Position numbers and translations under genes: made by a program. 64,000 nucleotides of DNA from Vibrio sp. YMD68 (GTDB lineage Bacteria; Pseudomonadota; Gammaproteobacteria; Enterobacterales; Vibrionaceae): contig NZ_CP124614.1 of NCBI RefSeq assembly GCF_029958905.1, forward strand, positions 1,240,001 through 1,304,000, read 5' to 3'. Shown in pieces: positions 10,796 through 21,333 of the stretch. Position 1 is the first letter of the stretch. Each line of letters begins with the position of its first letter. The notes beneath the pieces were generated by a model. That model was not told where the DNA came from. It did not search any database and saw nothing but the letters and a program-made list of their open reading frames with translations.

Positions 10796-12076
10796 ATGGA
10801 AAGTCTTACGTTACAACCAATTAAAAAAGTAAATGGGGTTGTGAACTTACCCGGTTCGAAAAGTGTTTCTAATCGTGCGTTACTTCTTGCCGCGTTAGCA
10901 CAAGGTACGACACGTCTAACCAATCTGCTTGATAGCGATGATATTCGGCATATGCTGAATGCCTTAAAGCAACTTGGTGTTTCTTACACATTGTCACAAG
11001 ACAAAACGGAATGTGAAGTGGTTGGCCTTGGTGAAGCGTTCCGTGTCGAGGACGCCCAAGAACTCTTTCTCGGTAATGCAGGCACCGCAATGCGTCCGTT
11101 GGCGGCGGCACTTTGTTTAGGGTCCGGTGAGTTTGTGCTCACGGGTGAGCCTAGAATGAAAGAGCGACCAATTGGACACCTGGTTAATGCGCTAAGAGAA
11201 GCGGGTGCTAAAATCGAGTACCTAGAAAGCGAAAATTACCCACCGCTGAAAATAACGGGTACAGGCTTAAAGTCTGGCACCGTGTCTATTGATGGCTCAA
11301 TATCAAGTCAATTTCTGACGGCTTTTTTGATGTCGGCGCCACTAGCAAACGGTGACATTACCATCGATATTGAAGGTGAATTGGTGTCTAAGCCATACAT
11401 TGATATTACGCTTCATATTATGAAACAATTTGGTATTGACGTAATCAACAACGATTATCAGTCCTTTATTATCAAAGCCGGTCAATCGTATGTTTCTCCT
11501 GGTGATTTTCTTGTTGAAGGCGATGCTTCTTCCGCTTCTTATTTTCTTGCAGCTGCGGCGATCAAAGGTGGAGAAATTAAAGTCACAGGCATCGGAAAAA
11601 ACAGTATTCAAGGTGATGTACAGTTCGCCAATGCGTTAGAAAAAATGGGTGCAGAAATCGAGTGGGGTGAAGATTATGTTATCTCACGCTGCGGCGAATT
11701 AAATGCCATAGACATGGATTTCAACCATATTCCTGATGCCGCAATGACGATAGCCACCACGGCTCTATTTGCTAAAGGCACGACGGCTATTCGCAACGTA
11801 TACAACTGGCGAGTTAAAGAAACGGATCGCCTTTCAGCGATGGCGACAGAGCTGCGCAAAGTAGGGGCTGAAGTGGAAGAGGGTGAAGATTACATCATTA
11901 TCACACCAACGAGTAAGCTGACACATGCTGCGATTGATACTTATGATGACCATCGCATGGCAATGTGCTTTTCACTGGTCGCGCTCAGTGACACACCTGT
12001 GACCATTAATGATCCTAAATGTACGTCGAAAACTTTCCCCGACTATTTTGAAAAGCTATCTGGCCTCAGCCAATAG
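10796..12076 (+). CDS. aroA: 3-phosphoshikimate 1-carboxyvinyltransferase (EPSP synthase)
   Basis: Sixth step of the shikimate pathway: phosphoenolpyruvate plus shikimate-3-phosphate to EPSP. 426 residues. It carries [17 protein letters not shown] (substrate-binding Lys and Ser), [39 protein letters not shown] and [14 protein letters not shown], all of class I EPSP synthases (GNAGTAMRP keeps the normal Gly and Pro). In E. coli aroA follows serC; here it is alone and followed at once by its own terminator, with yciN convergent. Confidence 0.97.
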   Translation: MESLTLQPIKKVNGVVNLPGSKSVSNRALLLAALAQGTTRLTNLLDSDDIRHMLNALKQLGVSYTLSQDKTECEVVGLGEAFRVEDAQELFLGNAGTAMRPLAAALCLGSGEFVLTGEPRMKERPIGHLVNALREAGAKIEYLESENYPPLKITGTGLKSGTVSIDGSISSQFLTAFLMSAPLANGDITIDIEGELVSKPYIDITLHIMKQFGIDVINNDYQSFIIKAGQSYVSPGDFLVEGDASSASYFLAAAAIKGGEIKVTGIGKNSIQGDVQFANALEKMGAEIEWGEDYVISRCGELNAIDMDFNHIPDAAMTIATTALFAKGTTAIRNVYNWRVKETDRLSAMATELRKVGAEVEEGEDYIIITPTSKLTHAAIDTYDDHRMAMCFSLVALSDTPVTINDPKCTSKTFPDYFEKLSGLSQ

Positions 12077-12090
12077 TGGATTTGCTAAAG

Positions 12091-12115
12091 AAGCTTGCCA
12101 TCGGCAAGCTTTTTT
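12091..12115 (+). terminator. Terminator shared by aroA and yciN
   Basis: Stem aagcttgcc (12091-12099) with ggcaagctt (12103-12111), then T-run. The yciN stop codon at 12114 abuts it on the other strand. Confidence 0.88.
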
Positions 12116-12356
12116 ATTGTTGGAGAGTAAACTCTTTAGAAAGGTGGAGAGCAAGGTACTTAAACATATTGAATACGGCTGTCGTATTGGCGGTAGGCAT
12201 TCCGTTTTGGTCTAAAAAATACTCGCCTTTAAAGATTAAAACATCTTCTTTTTCTTCCACAGAAGTGGCTCTCATGCCCTCAATATAGTCATCATGCTCT
12301 TGAATAATTTGATTGGCTATTAGCAATAAATCGAAACTAGAAATGGCTTTTTTCAT
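12114..12356 (-). CDS. yciN: YciN family protein (DUF2498)
   Basis: 80 residues. The stretches [37 protein letters not shown] and [10 protein letters not shown] align closely with E. coli YciN ([30 protein letters not shown]). Cytoplasmic, function unknown. In E. coli yciN is also adjacent to and divergent from topA, so synteny supports the call. The minus-strand start is preceded by only a weak ribosome site (tacgc). Confidence 0.88.
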   Translation of the reverse strand: [80 protein letters not shown]

Positions 12357-12713
12357 GCGTATTTGGCTACTTTTCTGATGAATGGCATTTAGATATCACT
12401 CTATTTTATGTGAGAAAAAAGGAAATTCAATGGAAAATATGAAAATGGATTTTGTGAGTTACGACTAAGTTTTATGTTAATGATTGGAAGCACAACGACT
12501 TAGGTGTTTAGTATGTGCCAGTTTATTGGGGGGCAGTCATTTATTTCTCGGTAATTTGCCTGTGATTTTGTCGATTTGTCGACCAATTGAATTTATTTTT
12601 TAAAAAAAGATATTGATCTTCTTCGAATCTCGCTCGATAGTAAAAAAAGAACAAGCATTTAAGTATGTCATGCGATAAATTTCGCGCAGCGATTAAGGAC
12701 ATTTGAGTCAATT
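12357..12713. other. Intergenic region yciN-topA (357 bases)
   Basis: AT-rich stretch between divergent yciN and topA that should hold the supercoiling-responsive topA promoters. No gene was found. A 12-codon frame with a good AAGGA site starts at 12430 but has no support. A short dyad gtcgatttgtcgac occurs at about 12570. Several A/T tracts are present at 12597-12645. Confidence 0.6.
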
Positions 12714-15341
12714 ATGGGTAAATCACTCGTTATAGTGGAATCACCAGCCAAGGCAAAGACTATTAATAAGTACCTTGGTAAAGATTTCATCGTTAAATCT
12801 AGCGTCGGTCATGTGCGTGATCTTCCGACGGCGGGTCAAAGTACCGGAAAAAAAGCTGCAGCTATCTCGACTAAAGGGATGAGTGTTGAGGAAAAAGCAC
12901 GCATCAAGAAAGAAAAAGACCGCAAAGCTTTAATCAAGAAAATGGGCATTAACCCATTTAATGACTGGGAAGCCAATTACCAAATACTTCCAGGTAAAGA
13001 AAAAGTCGTCGCCGAATTACAGAAATTGGCTAAAGATGCTGATTATGTTTATCTCGCAACCGATTTGGACCGCGAAGGAGAAGCTATCGCGTGGCACCTT
13101 CGTGAGATCATCGGCGGTGATGAACAGCGATACAAACGAGTGGTTTTTAACGAAATTACCAAAAATGCAATTCAGCAGGCTTTTGAAACTCCTGGTGAAT
13201 TGAATATGGATGGAGTTAATGCCCAACAAGCTCGACGTTTCATGGATCGAGTGGTTGGCTTTATGGTTTCTCCATTGCTCTGGAAAAAAGTGGCACGAGG
13301 TTTATCGGCTGGTCGTGTACAGTCGGTTGCGGTAAAACTTCTTGTCGAGCGAGAGCGTGAAATTAAAGCGTTTATTCCAGAAGAGTTTTGGGACATTCAT
13401 GCGAATACTCTGACTAGCACAGAGACTAATTTCCGTTTACAAGTGGCGCAAAAAGATGGCGTTGCTTTTAAGCCGACCAATGAACAGCAAACATTATCTG
13501 CGGTTAATACCTTAGAAAATGCCACTTTTGAAGTGTGCAAGCGTGAAGATAGGCCGACATCTAGTAAGCCATCTGCGCCTTATATCACCTCAACACTGCA
13601 GCAAGCTGCGAGTACACGTCTCGGCTATGGCGTGAAAAAGACCATGATGCTTGCTCAGAGGCTGTATGAGGGTGGTTACATCACGTATATGCGTACTGAC
13701 TCAACTAACTTGAGTTCAGAGGCTGTGGAGTCTGTGAGAGAGTATATCAACACTGAGTTTGGTGAAAGCTACTTGCCAGCTAAACCTCTTGTTTACGGTA
13801 GCAAGGAAGGCGCTCAAGAAGCTCACGAAGCGATTCGTCCGTCTAGTGTTGAGGTTAAAACGGAAGACTTACAAGGTATAGAGCCTGACGCTCAGAAAGT
13901 GTACACATTAATTTGGAATCAGTTTGTTGCTTGTCAAATGACGCAAGCCAAATACGATTCCACTACCGTGAGTGTGAAAGCGGATGAATACACATTAAAA
14001 GCAAAAGGTCGCATTCTCAAGTTTGATGGTTGGACTCGTGTTCAACGTCCATTAGGTAAAAATGAAGATCAGATTTTGCCCGCTGTACAAGTTGGCGACA
14101 CATTAAAGCTTGAAACTCTAGAGCCGAAGCAACATTTTACCAAGCCACCGGCACGATTCACGGAAGCAGCACTCGTGAAAGAACTAGAGAAGCGTGGCAT
14201 TGGTCGTCCTTCTACCTACGCCTCTATTATTTCTACGATTCAAGACCGTGGCTATGTCAAAGTGGACCAACGTCGTTTCTATGCAGAGAAAATGGGTGAA
14301 ATTGTCACCGATCGTCTCGATGGTAGTTTCGATGATTTAATGAATTTTGACTTTACCGCTCGAATGGAAGCTAAGCTTGACCAAGTCGCAGAAGGTAATA
14401 TGGACTGGAAGGGCGTTCTCAATAACTTTTTCACAGACTTTACCGGTGACTTAGAAAAAGCAGACCTCGATGAACTTGAAGGCGGAATGAAGCCAAACAA
14501 TATTGTGGAAACCGATATTGAATGCCCAACCTGCTCAAGACCTATGGGGATTCGCACCGCATCAACCGGTGTGTTCTTAGGTTGTTCAGGCTATGCGCTG
14601 CCACCCAAAGAACGTTGTAAAACGACAATAAACCTAGGGGATGAAGACGGCATTATCAATGTACTCGAAGAAGACGTTGAAACCGAGGCATTGAGAGCTA
14701 AGAAACGTTGTCCGATTTGCGAAACAGCAATGGATGCGTATCTGATTGATGAAAAACGTAAGATGCATGTTTGTGGTAACAACCCAAATTGTGATGGCTA
14801 CGTTGTTGAGTACGGTGAATTCAAAGTTAAAGGTTACGACGGCCCTCTTGTTGAATGTGATAAATGTTCTTCAGATATGGTGCTAAAGAATGGCCGCTTT
14901 GGAAAATATATGGACTGTACCAGCGAGACCTGTAAAAACACGCGTAAGATTCTGAGAAATGGTGAAGTTGCACCACCGAAAGAAGATCCGGTTCATTTAC
15001 CAGAATTACCATGTGAAAATTCAGACGCGTATTTTGTTTTGAGAGATGGTGCGTCTGGTCTATTCATGGCGGCGAGTAATTTTCCTAAATCTCGCGAAAC
15101 TCGAGCACCATTAGTTTCTGAATTGGTTCGTTTCAAAGATAGGCTGTCCCCTAAATTTACTTACTTAGCTGATGCGCCAACGGAAGACCCTGATGGTCTA
15201 CCTACCGTTGTTCGATTTAGCCGTAAAACGAAAGAAAACTATGTGCGTTCAGAAATAGACGGTAAGCCTTCTGGCTGGACCGGCATGTTCGTCGATGGGA
15301 AATGGGAAATTACCGACAAAAGGAAAAAGCCCAAAAAATAA
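12714..15341 (+). CDS. topA: DNA topoisomerase I
   Basis: Relaxes negative supercoils through a 5'-phosphotyrosine intermediate. 875 residues (E. coli 865). Domains: TOPRIM at the N-terminus ([12 protein letters not shown] 6-17, [13 protein letters not shown] 116-128), catalytic core with active Tyr325 in [11 protein letters not shown], and a C-terminus with three four-Cys zinc ribbons (CPTC...[10 protein letters not shown]...[10 protein letters not shown]...CTSETC), then a basic tail KRKKPKK. The start has AAGGA 11 bases upstream. It stands alone with its own terminator. Confidence 0.98.
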   Translation: MGKSLVIVESPAKAKTINKYLGKDFIVKSSVGHVRDLPTAGQSTGKKAAAISTKGMSVEEKARIKKEKDRKALIKKMGINPFNDWEANYQILPGKEKVVAELQKLAKDADYVYLATDLDREGEAIAWHLREIIGGDEQRYKRVVFNEITKNAIQQAFETPGELNMDGVNAQQARRFMDRVVGFMVSPLLWKKVARGLSAGRVQSVAVKLLVEREREIKAFIPEEFWDIHANTLTSTETNFRLQVAQKDGVAFKPTNEQQTLSAVNTLENATFEVCKREDRPTSSKPSAPYITSTLQQAASTRLGYGVKKTMMLAQRLYEGGYITYMRTDSTNLSSEAVESVREYINTEFGESYLPAKPLVYGSKEGAQEAHEAIRPSSVEVKTEDLQGIEPDAQKVYTLIWNQFVACQMTQAKYDSTTVSVKADEYTLKAKGRILKFDGWTRVQRPLGKNEDQILPAVQVGDTLKLETLEPKQHFTKPPARFTEAALVKELEKRGIGRPSTYASIISTIQDRGYVKVDQRRFYAEKMGEIVTDRLDGSFDDLMNFDFTARMEAKLDQVAEGNMDWKGVLNNFFTDFTGDLEKADLDELEGGMKPNNIVETDIECPTCSRPMGIRTASTGVFLGCSGYALPPKERCKTTINLGDEDGIINVLEEDVETEALRAKKRCPICETAMDAYLIDEKRKMHVCGNNPNCDGYVVEYGEFKVKGYDGPLVECDKCSSDMVLKNGRFGKYMDCTSETCKNTRKILRNGEVAPPKEDPVHLPELPCENSDAYFVLRDGASGLFMAASNFPKSRETRAPLVSELVRFKDRLSPKFTYLADAPTEDPDGLPTVVRFSRKTKENYVRSEIDGKPSGWTGMFVDGKWEITDKRKKPKK

Positions 15342-15347
15342 CCATTG

Positions 15348-15374
15348 AAAGCAGCTCTTAGGGGCTGCTTTTTT
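15348..15374 (+). terminator. Rho-independent terminator of topA
   Basis: Stem aagcagctc with gggctgctt (one G-T pair, loop ttag) followed by TTTTTT. Confidence 0.87.
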
Positions 15375-15490
15375 CATGCTAAAGTATGAGTTTTCTGATG
15401 GAGTATGATATACCGCACACTTTTTAATACATCCTATTTACCTCGCAATCCACTCTCTCTAACTATGGAATAGTGACTAGAGTGATAACT

Positions 15491-17206
15491 ATGAATATTC
15501 GCACCCAACTTACCTGGCTTTATACGATTGCTACGATCATTTTGATAGTGGTTGTTTTGTCGGTGGTCCGGTATTTTGAGCGCCAAATGACGATCGATCT
15601 GTTGTGGAAATATGGACAGATAGCGTCGACTTTCGATTTTGATAGTCTCTTACATGATGTTGAGCATGATGTCAGTATCGTTGACGCATTGGCGACAAAT
15701 CGCGCTATCGTCGCCTGGGCGCAAGACACCGATTATGTTCAATTCAAGCATTCTGCTTTGCAGGTTCTTCATGATTATCACCAACGATTTCATTCCCAAA
15801 ACTCATTCATTGCTTTAGACCAGTCACTGGAGTACTACTTTTTTGATTCTAGTCAGACCTCGGTGTCGGGGGTTGGTGCTCTTCAACATCAATTAGAAGA
15901 AGGGAATGAGCATGATCGTTGGTTTTTCGATCACAAATCCAGTGCGCTAACCGTGAATGTGAATTTAGATTACAGCAAGGAACTCGATGAAATATTTCTC
16001 TGGATTAATCAGGGTATTTACCATAAAGGTAAATTTCTAGGCATTGCTGGGACGGGTCTAGATATCTCAGAGTACAAACAGCACTTAAAGGAAAACGCAG
16101 AGGTAGGTATTAATACCATACTGGTTGATCCGTTTTACCAAATCCAGCTTCCACGTCGTCCACAACCGCCTCAACAGGATTCTAAACCTCTAGCATTTAG
16201 GTCCATTATTGAGACGATTGTAGATGAACAAGACTACCTGAATATTGAGTATTTGATGGAAAGGCAGAGGCTAGGTCAGGAGCCAGATAGGTTAGTAACA
16301 AAATTAGAAAGCAATAATATCGTCGCTGCAATCCAATATATTGATGCCATCAACTGGTATGAAATCTCGTTTATCAATGAAAAACACATTCTCCAATATA
16401 AACAGTCACATTTGATTTACATCTTAATCGCTGTTGTGATCGTTACTTTCTCTTTGGCGCTTTATGCCGTTATCGACAAACTGTTCATAAAGCCAATAGT
16501 TGATACGCACGCTTCCTTGCATCGATATTTAGATCCAAATGATAATGCGGAAAAAATGCGATTTAATAAAAAACCAAGTAACGAAATTGGGGCAATGATG
16601 AGTCTACTAGAATTGATGACCCACCCGCCCAAGCAGAAATCAGAGCGACAGTCTTTTCAATCGACACCGACACGACATGACCTTCATAGCTTAGAAACGT
16701 TAGACCCATCGACAGGGTTATACAGCAAAGTAGGAATAGAAAGAGAGATCTCAAAGGCGATAGCCATTTCTCAACGAGAGGGAACGCGCTTTGGTTTGCT
16801 GTGGGTAGATATTGAACAATATAATTGTCATGATTTGTCTCTATCATCAGATATTGACGATGAAGTGAGCTATTCAGTCGCCGCAGCGATACAGACTTGC
16901 GTTAGAGAATATGATTCGGTTTGTCGTTGGAGTCATCGAGATTTTTTACTCATGACCAACACCGATAGCGACAGATCACTAGAAGATTTATGTAAAAGGC
17001 TTGTACGTCAAATACGCAGTGTTCCTATGTTATCTGATTACCGTTTGACAATCGGGGGAGCGTGCATTGATTCAAAGGATTCAATGAGAGACGCTCTTGC
17101 TAAAGCAGATGGCGCTTTATATTTAGCGAAACGTTCGGCGAATAAATCCTATGTACTATGGTCAGTCGCTGATGAATCTGTAGCAAAATCGTTGTTTGAT
17201 TCGTAG
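15491..17206 (+). CDS. Membrane sensor with degenerate GGDEF domain
   Basis: 571 residues from ATG 15491; a GTG at 15473 is an alternative start. Layout: membrane segment (about 9-26, YTIATIILIVVVLSVV), periplasmic sensor region of about 290 residues (probably Cache-like: DHKSSALTVNVNLDY, GIAGTGLDIS), second membrane segment (about 326-344, LIYILIAVVIVTFSLALYAV), linker, and a C-terminal GGDEF-like domain. The fold markers STGLYSKVGIEREI, LLWVDIEQYN and ADGALYLAKR are present, but the catalytic GGDEF site reads SHRDF (bases 16931-16945), and no RxxD inhibitory site is seen. It is unlikely to make c-di-GMP; a receptor or scaffold role is inferred. No partner gene at the locus. Confidence 0.85.
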   Translation: MNIRTQLTWLYTIATIILIVVVLSVVRYFERQMTIDLLWKYGQIASTFDFDSLLHDVEHDVSIVDALATNRAIVAWAQDTDYVQFKHSALQVLHDYHQRFHSQNSFIALDQSLEYYFFDSSQTSVSGVGALQHQLEEGNEHDRWFFDHKSSALTVNVNLDYSKELDEIFLWINQGIYHKGKFLGIAGTGLDISEYKQHLKENAEVGINTILVDPFYQIQLPRRPQPPQQDSKPLAFRSIIETIVDEQDYLNIEYLMERQRLGQEPDRLVTKLESNNIVAAIQYIDAINWYEISFINEKHILQYKQSHLIYILIAVVIVTFSLALYAVIDKLFIKPIVDTHASLHRYLDPNDNAEKMRFNKKPSNEIGAMMSLLELMTHPPKQKSERQSFQSTPTRHDLHSLETLDPSTGLYSKVGIEREISKAIAISQREGTRFGLLWVDIEQYNCHDLSLSSDIDDEVSYSVAAAIQTCVREYDSVCRWSHRDFLLMTNTDSDRSLEDLCKRLVRQIRSVPMLSDYRLTIGGACIDSKDSMRDALAKADGALYLAKRSANKSYVLWSVADESVAKSLFDS

Positions 17207-17544
17207 TGTTGCTACCAGGGCGTGTCAGTATTTGTGATATCAATAATACGAATAATTCCTCTATGGAACGTACATCAAAACCTTGTGTGTTTAATGTTAC
17301 TGATTTGTTCGTATTCACTCTATATCTGTGAGCTAGCCAAGAATGTAAGAAGGAAACATAAAGGTAACTAACGTAATTGCATATTTGAAATTGTATTATT
17401 TTCGGAAGCAGTTACCGTATAGGAGCTTGATCGTGAAGTCGAAGCCGCTGATATCGACTTTATGTGAAAGAAGGAACAGTGGCGCTACCCCCAATACTAA
17501 TAATTATAGTGCCAAACAATAATATAATAAATATGGAGAAAAAA
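17207..17544. other. Intergenic region upstream of glgC (338 bases)
   Basis: No gene found. The open frame of glgC extends upstream to 17464 but without family support, so this stretch is taken as promoter and 5' leader. No convincing terminator for the preceding GGDEF gene was seen, and no riboswitch fold was recognised. Confidence 0.5.
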
Positions 17545-18762
17545 ATGGCTGGTGTTTTAGGTATGATTCTTGCTGGAGGCGAAGGTTCTCGCCTTAGACC
17601 GTTAACCGAATCTCGGAGTAAACCTGCAGTTCCGTTTGGTGGCAGTTATCGTTTAATCGATTTCGCTCTGAATAACTTTGTTAACGCAGATTTGATGCGT
17701 ATTTACGTACTGACGCAATTTAAATCCCAATCTCTATTCCACCACATGAAAAAAGGTTGGAATATCAGTGGGATTACCGATCGATTTATTGACCCAATCC
17801 CTGCTCAAATGAGAACGGGAAAGCGTTGGTATGAGGGAACTGCAGACGCTATTTATCAAAACTTGAACTTCATGCAATTAGCGGAACCGGATCAAGTCTG
17901 CATATTTGGCTCTGATCATATTTATAAAATGGACATCAGACAAATGCTTGATTTCCATAAACAAAAAGAAGCGGCTTTAACGGTTTCTGCACTTCGTATG
18001 CCACTTGCTGAAGCGTCACAGTTTGGTGTCATTGAAGTTGATACAGAAGGCCGTATGGTGGGTTTCCAAGAGAAACCAGCCAATCCGAAGGCAATTCCAG
18101 GCGATCCGGAAAACGCATTAGTATCGATGGGCAACTACATTTTCGAAGCGAAAAACCTGTATGCAGAACTGATTGAAGATGCTGATAAAGAAGACTCGTC
18201 GCATGATTTTGGCAACGACATCATTCCAAATATGTACCCACGTGGTGATGTGTTTGTTTACGACTTTAGTACGAATACCATTACTGGTGAGAGAGAAGAA
18301 GTGTATTGGCGAGATGTAGGTACGATTGATGCGTATTGGCAGGCTCATATGGATTTGTTGAAAAAGGATCCACCGTTCTCTTTATACAACCGAAAATGGC
18401 CTTTGCATACATTCTACCCGGCATTACCGCCAGCAACCTTTACTGACTCAGCAAATGGACGTGTTCAGATTATCGATAGCTTAGTCTGTAATGGCAGTTA
18501 TGTTCGTGGTTCAAGAATTGAAAAATCAGTGTTGGGTTTCAGAAGTAATATTGCTTCAGCGTGTGATATTAGTGAAAGTATTCTATTGGGAGACGTCAAG
18601 ATTGGTGAAGGCTGTGTATTGCGCCGTGTCATCGTTGATAAAAATGCCGATATTGCGCCAGGAACTCAGATAGGTGTGAATTTACAAGAAGATAAAAAGC
18701 ACTATCATGTGTCAGAAGATGGTGTTGTTGTGATAGGAAAGGGCGAGAAAATTGGCTACTAA
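17545..18762 (+). CDS. glgC: Glucose-1-phosphate adenylyltransferase
   Basis: Makes ADP-glucose from ATP and glucose-1-phosphate, the committed step of glycogen synthesis. 405 residues from MAGVLGMILAGGEGSRLRPL, the nucleotidyltransferase signature, followed by KPAVPFGG, WYEGTADAIYQN, FGSDHIYKMD and a left-handed beta-helix C-terminus (SVLGFRSNI, ILLGDVKIGEGC). The longer frame (from 17464) is discarded: ATG 17545 has GGAG 6 bases upstream and fits the family. It overlaps glgA by 11 bases. Confidence 0.95.
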   Translation: MAGVLGMILAGGEGSRLRPLTESRSKPAVPFGGSYRLIDFALNNFVNADLMRIYVLTQFKSQSLFHHMKKGWNISGITDRFIDPIPAQMRTGKRWYEGTADAIYQNLNFMQLAEPDQVCIFGSDHIYKMDIRQMLDFHKQKEAALTVSALRMPLAEASQFGVIEVDTEGRMVGFQEKPANPKAIPGDPENALVSMGNYIFEAKNLYAELIEDADKEDSSHDFGNDIIPNMYPRGDVFVYDFSTNTITGEREEVYWRDVGTIDAYWQAHMDLLKKDPPFSLYNRKWPLHTFYPALPPATFTDSANGRVQIIDSLVCNGSYVRGSRIEKSVLGFRSNIASACDISESILLGDVKIGEGCVLRRVIVDKNADIAPGTQIGVNLQEDKKHYHVSEDGVVVIGKGEKIGY

Positions 18763-20206
18763 AAAGCTATCGATTTTATTTGTTGCTTCTGAGGTTGAAG
18801 GATTGATCAAAAGTGGTGGCTTGGCGGATGTTGCCAAGGCACTGCCTGAATCCTTGCAAAGATTGAAGCAAGTGGTGAAACTAGCTATTCCAGCTTACAG
18901 CCAAATCCCTAATATTGAAGATGCTGAGGTGTTGATTGATACTCAGTTAAATAGTTGGCCACATACTGAATATCAAGTCGTGAGTACCGAAGTATCCGGT
19001 GTTCCTGTCTATGCGATTCGTTGTGAGAAATATTTTTCTCGCAAGGAAATGTATGCGGAAAATAACCAAGCTTATACAGACAATGCAGAACGGTTCGCTT
19101 TTTTCAGCGCGGCAAGTTTAGACATGCTCCCTAAGCTTGGATTCCAACCTGATATTGTTCATGCGAATGATTGGCACACGGGCCTTGTCCCATACTTCCT
19201 GAAAGTTCGTCATCAAGCAGACGCCTTTTATCAAGGCATGAGAAGTGTTATCTCCATTCATAACGCCGTTTTTAAAGGTGTGTTCAGCTACGATGAATTG
19301 CAGTCGGTCCCTGAGTTTCACTCTAGACATGTGCCTGAAGCTGCGGTAAGCGATACACATATCACTATGCTGAAAGCTGGAGTGATGTGTGCTGACAAGA
19401 TCAATGCCGTTAGCCCGACGTACGCGGAAGAGCTTAAGACCGAGCTTGGAAGCCATGGCATGTCTTATGAGTTCAATCGTCGTAAAGACGATTTAGTCGG
19501 TATTCTCAATGGATGTGACTATTCATCGTGGAACCCAGAAACGGATGACTACCTGACTAAAAAATACAAAGCGACAAAGCAGAGTATGGTTCGTGGTAAG
19601 AAAGCTAATTGCCAAGCCTTACAAGAAGAAGTGGGTTTGCCGGTTAAAGATGTCGCTCTTTATGGGATGGTTTGTCGTCTGACTCATCAAAAGGGTGTTC
19701 ACTACTTATTACCTATTTTGCATGAGTTTCTTAAGCACGATGTACAAATCGTCATTGTCGGTACGGGTGATCCAGTATTGGCGTGTCAATTGAAGGACAT
19801 TGCGGCTCAACATGGAGACAAATTCGCATTTGTCGAAGCGTACAGCAATAAGTTGGCTCATTGGGTCGAAGCTGGTTCGGATTTCTTTTTGATGCCGTCT
19901 GAGTTTGAGCCCTGTGGCTTGAATCAGATCTATAGTATGTCCTATGGCACACTTCCGATAGTACGCGGGGTGGGCGGTTTAAAAGACAGTGTCACGGATT
20001 ACGATGAGAACCCTGAACAAGCAACAGGCTTTATCTTTACTGATCCAACGGCAAATGCTCTTTTGCTGACGCTTATGCGTTCACTGTTACTTTATGCGCA
20101 AAATACCCCAGAGATTCGTCGATTGCAGCTGGATGCAATGAAAAAGAATTTTTGTTGGGATGATGCGGCTAAGCACTATTTGGTTATGTATCGAAGCACT
20201 CAGTAA
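18752..20206 (+). CDS. glgA: Glycogen synthase (ADP-glucose)
   Basis: GT5 glycosyltransferase that extends alpha-1,4-glucan from ADP-glucose. 484 residues. The N-terminal Rossmann domain has the KSGGLADVAKALP motif (KxGGL); further landmarks are HANDWHTGLVP, SIHNAVFKG, GMVCRLTHQKG and the C-terminal PSEFEPCGLNQIYSMSYGT (E-x7-E type site). The start is TTG at 18752, giving MATKKLSILFVASEVEG; the purine-rich ggaaagggcgag lies just upstream within glgC. The 11-base overlap implies translational coupling with glgC. Confidence 0.95.
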   Translation: MATKKLSILFVASEVEGLIKSGGLADVAKALPESLQRLKQVVKLAIPAYSQIPNIEDAEVLIDTQLNSWPHTEYQVVSTEVSGVPVYAIRCEKYFSRKEMYAENNQAYTDNAERFAFFSAASLDMLPKLGFQPDIVHANDWHTGLVPYFLKVRHQADAFYQGMRSVISIHNAVFKGVFSYDELQSVPEFHSRHVPEAAVSDTHITMLKAGVMCADKINAVSPTYAEELKTELGSHGMSYEFNRRKDDLVGILNGCDYSSWNPETDDYLTKKYKATKQSMVRGKKANCQALQEEVGLPVKDVALYGMVCRLTHQKGVHYLLPILHEFLKHDVQIVIVGTGDPVLACQLKDIAAQHGDKFAFVEAYSNKLAHWVEAGSDFFLMPSEFEPCGLNQIYSMSYGTLPIVRGVGGLKDSVTDYDENPEQATGFIFTDPTANALLLTLMRSLLLYAQNTPEIRRLQLDAMKKNFCWDDAAKHYLVMYRSTQ

Positions 20207-20221
20207 CACTCTTATACATTC

Positions 20222-20244
20222 AAGCGCCTACGGGCGCTTTTTTT
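20222..20244 (+). terminator. Terminator of glgCA
   Basis: Stem aagcgcc (20222-20228) with ggcgctt (20233-20239), followed by T7. Confidence 0.9.
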
Positions 20245-20435
20245 TGCTTAAGCGATAACGGTTGTGCGGTTTCGATTCTGTAACGTTAATGTATCTTTAG
20301 GTGAATGGTCACATCAGGCAACAACTAGACAATCATTTGAGTGGTGTTTGTTATCCGATAAATAGCATTTACTATAAAATATGGTAGGCTTCTATGTTAG
20401 GTTCATTAGATTGCGTACTTAGGTTTTATTGAATA

Positions 20436-21233
20436 ATGTCACAAACTCTACTTTTTCATAAGACATACGAACACCCTTCAAGTAACGAGTGGGTGGTTTT
20501 TGTGCACGGGGCAGGTGGAAGCTCGTCGATATGGTTCAAACAGATTAAAGCATACAAAGAGCATTTCAATATCTTGCTGCTTGATCTTCGTGGGCATGGG
20601 AAATCAAATCTATTCATCAAAGATCTTATTGCGAATCGTTATACGTTTAGAGAAGTGACCTTGGATATTTTGAAAGTACTGGATCACGTTAAGATTCGCT
20701 CTGCCCACTTCGTTGGCATGTCGCTAGGAACGATCATCGTTCAGAATATTGCAGAGATTGCGTCAGAGCGTGTGCATAGTATGGTTTTAGGGGGCGCTGT
20801 AACACGGCTCAATATTCGTTCTCAGATATTAATAAAGCTAGGTGATTTGAGTAAACACATCATCCCGTACATGTGGTTATATCGTTTGTTTGCGTACGTT
20901 GTTATGCCTCAGCGCAACCAGAAAGAGTCTCGTCATATGTTTGTACGAGAGGCAAAAAAATTATGCCAGAAAGAGTTTAAACGTTGGTTTATTTTGACGG
21001 CGGAAGTCAACCCATTGATGAGGTACTTCAAAAATAGAGAGTTGCCAATCCCAACACTTTATTTAATGGGTGAGCAAGACTATATGTTTATTCAACCAGT
21101 CAAAGAAATGGTTGCGGCTCATCAAGATAGCAAACTGCTAGAAATACCTAATTGCGGTCATGTGTGTAATGTTGAGCGCCCGGAAGAATTTAATCGTTAC
21201 TCGATAGAGTTTATTAAAAACTGCACTCGATAG
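20436..21233 (+). CDS. Alpha/beta-hydrolase fold protein
   Basis: 265 residues. Oxyanion motif HGAGGSS (24-30), LLLDLRGHGKS, nucleophile elbow GMSLG with Ser96, acid Asp215 (GEQDYMF) and His242 (NCGHV): a complete catalytic triad. Substrate cannot be inferred; the family holds esterases, lipases and C-C hydrolases. No signal peptide, so it is probably cytoplasmic. Flanked by terminators on both sides, so it is transcribed alone from the 20245-20435 region. Confidence 0.85.
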   Translation: MSQTLLFHKTYEHPSSNEWVVFVHGAGGSSSIWFKQIKAYKEHFNILLLDLRGHGKSNLFIKDLIANRYTFREVTLDILKVLDHVKIRSAHFVGMSLGTIIVQNIAEIASERVHSMVLGGAVTRLNIRSQILIKLGDLSKHIIPYMWLYRLFAYVVMPQRNQKESRHMFVREAKKLCQKEFKRWFILTAEVNPLMRYFKNRELPIPTLYLMGEQDYMFIQPVKEMVAAHQDSKLLEIPNCGHVCNVERPEEFNRYSIEFIKNCTR

Positions 21234-21278
21234 GTTGATCCCACTCACGCAAGAATCCCACCCACGCAAGATCAATTA

Positions 21279-21320
21279 GGTGCTACACGAGCCTTATTCT
21301 GTAGCACCACGCCTTTTTTT
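21279..21320 (+). terminator. Stem-loop and T-run downstream of the hydrolase gene
   Basis: ggtgctac (21279-21286) pairs with gtagcacc (21301-21308); a T7 run starts 4 bases later. The spacer between stem and T-run makes it slightly atypical. Confidence 0.6.
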
Positions 21321-21333
21321 CCTCAAGAATACG

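Noticed and set aside
12430..12468. 12-codon frame with AAGGA upstream, before topA
   Set aside because: No conservation can be judged and the length is near random expectation in AT-rich DNA.
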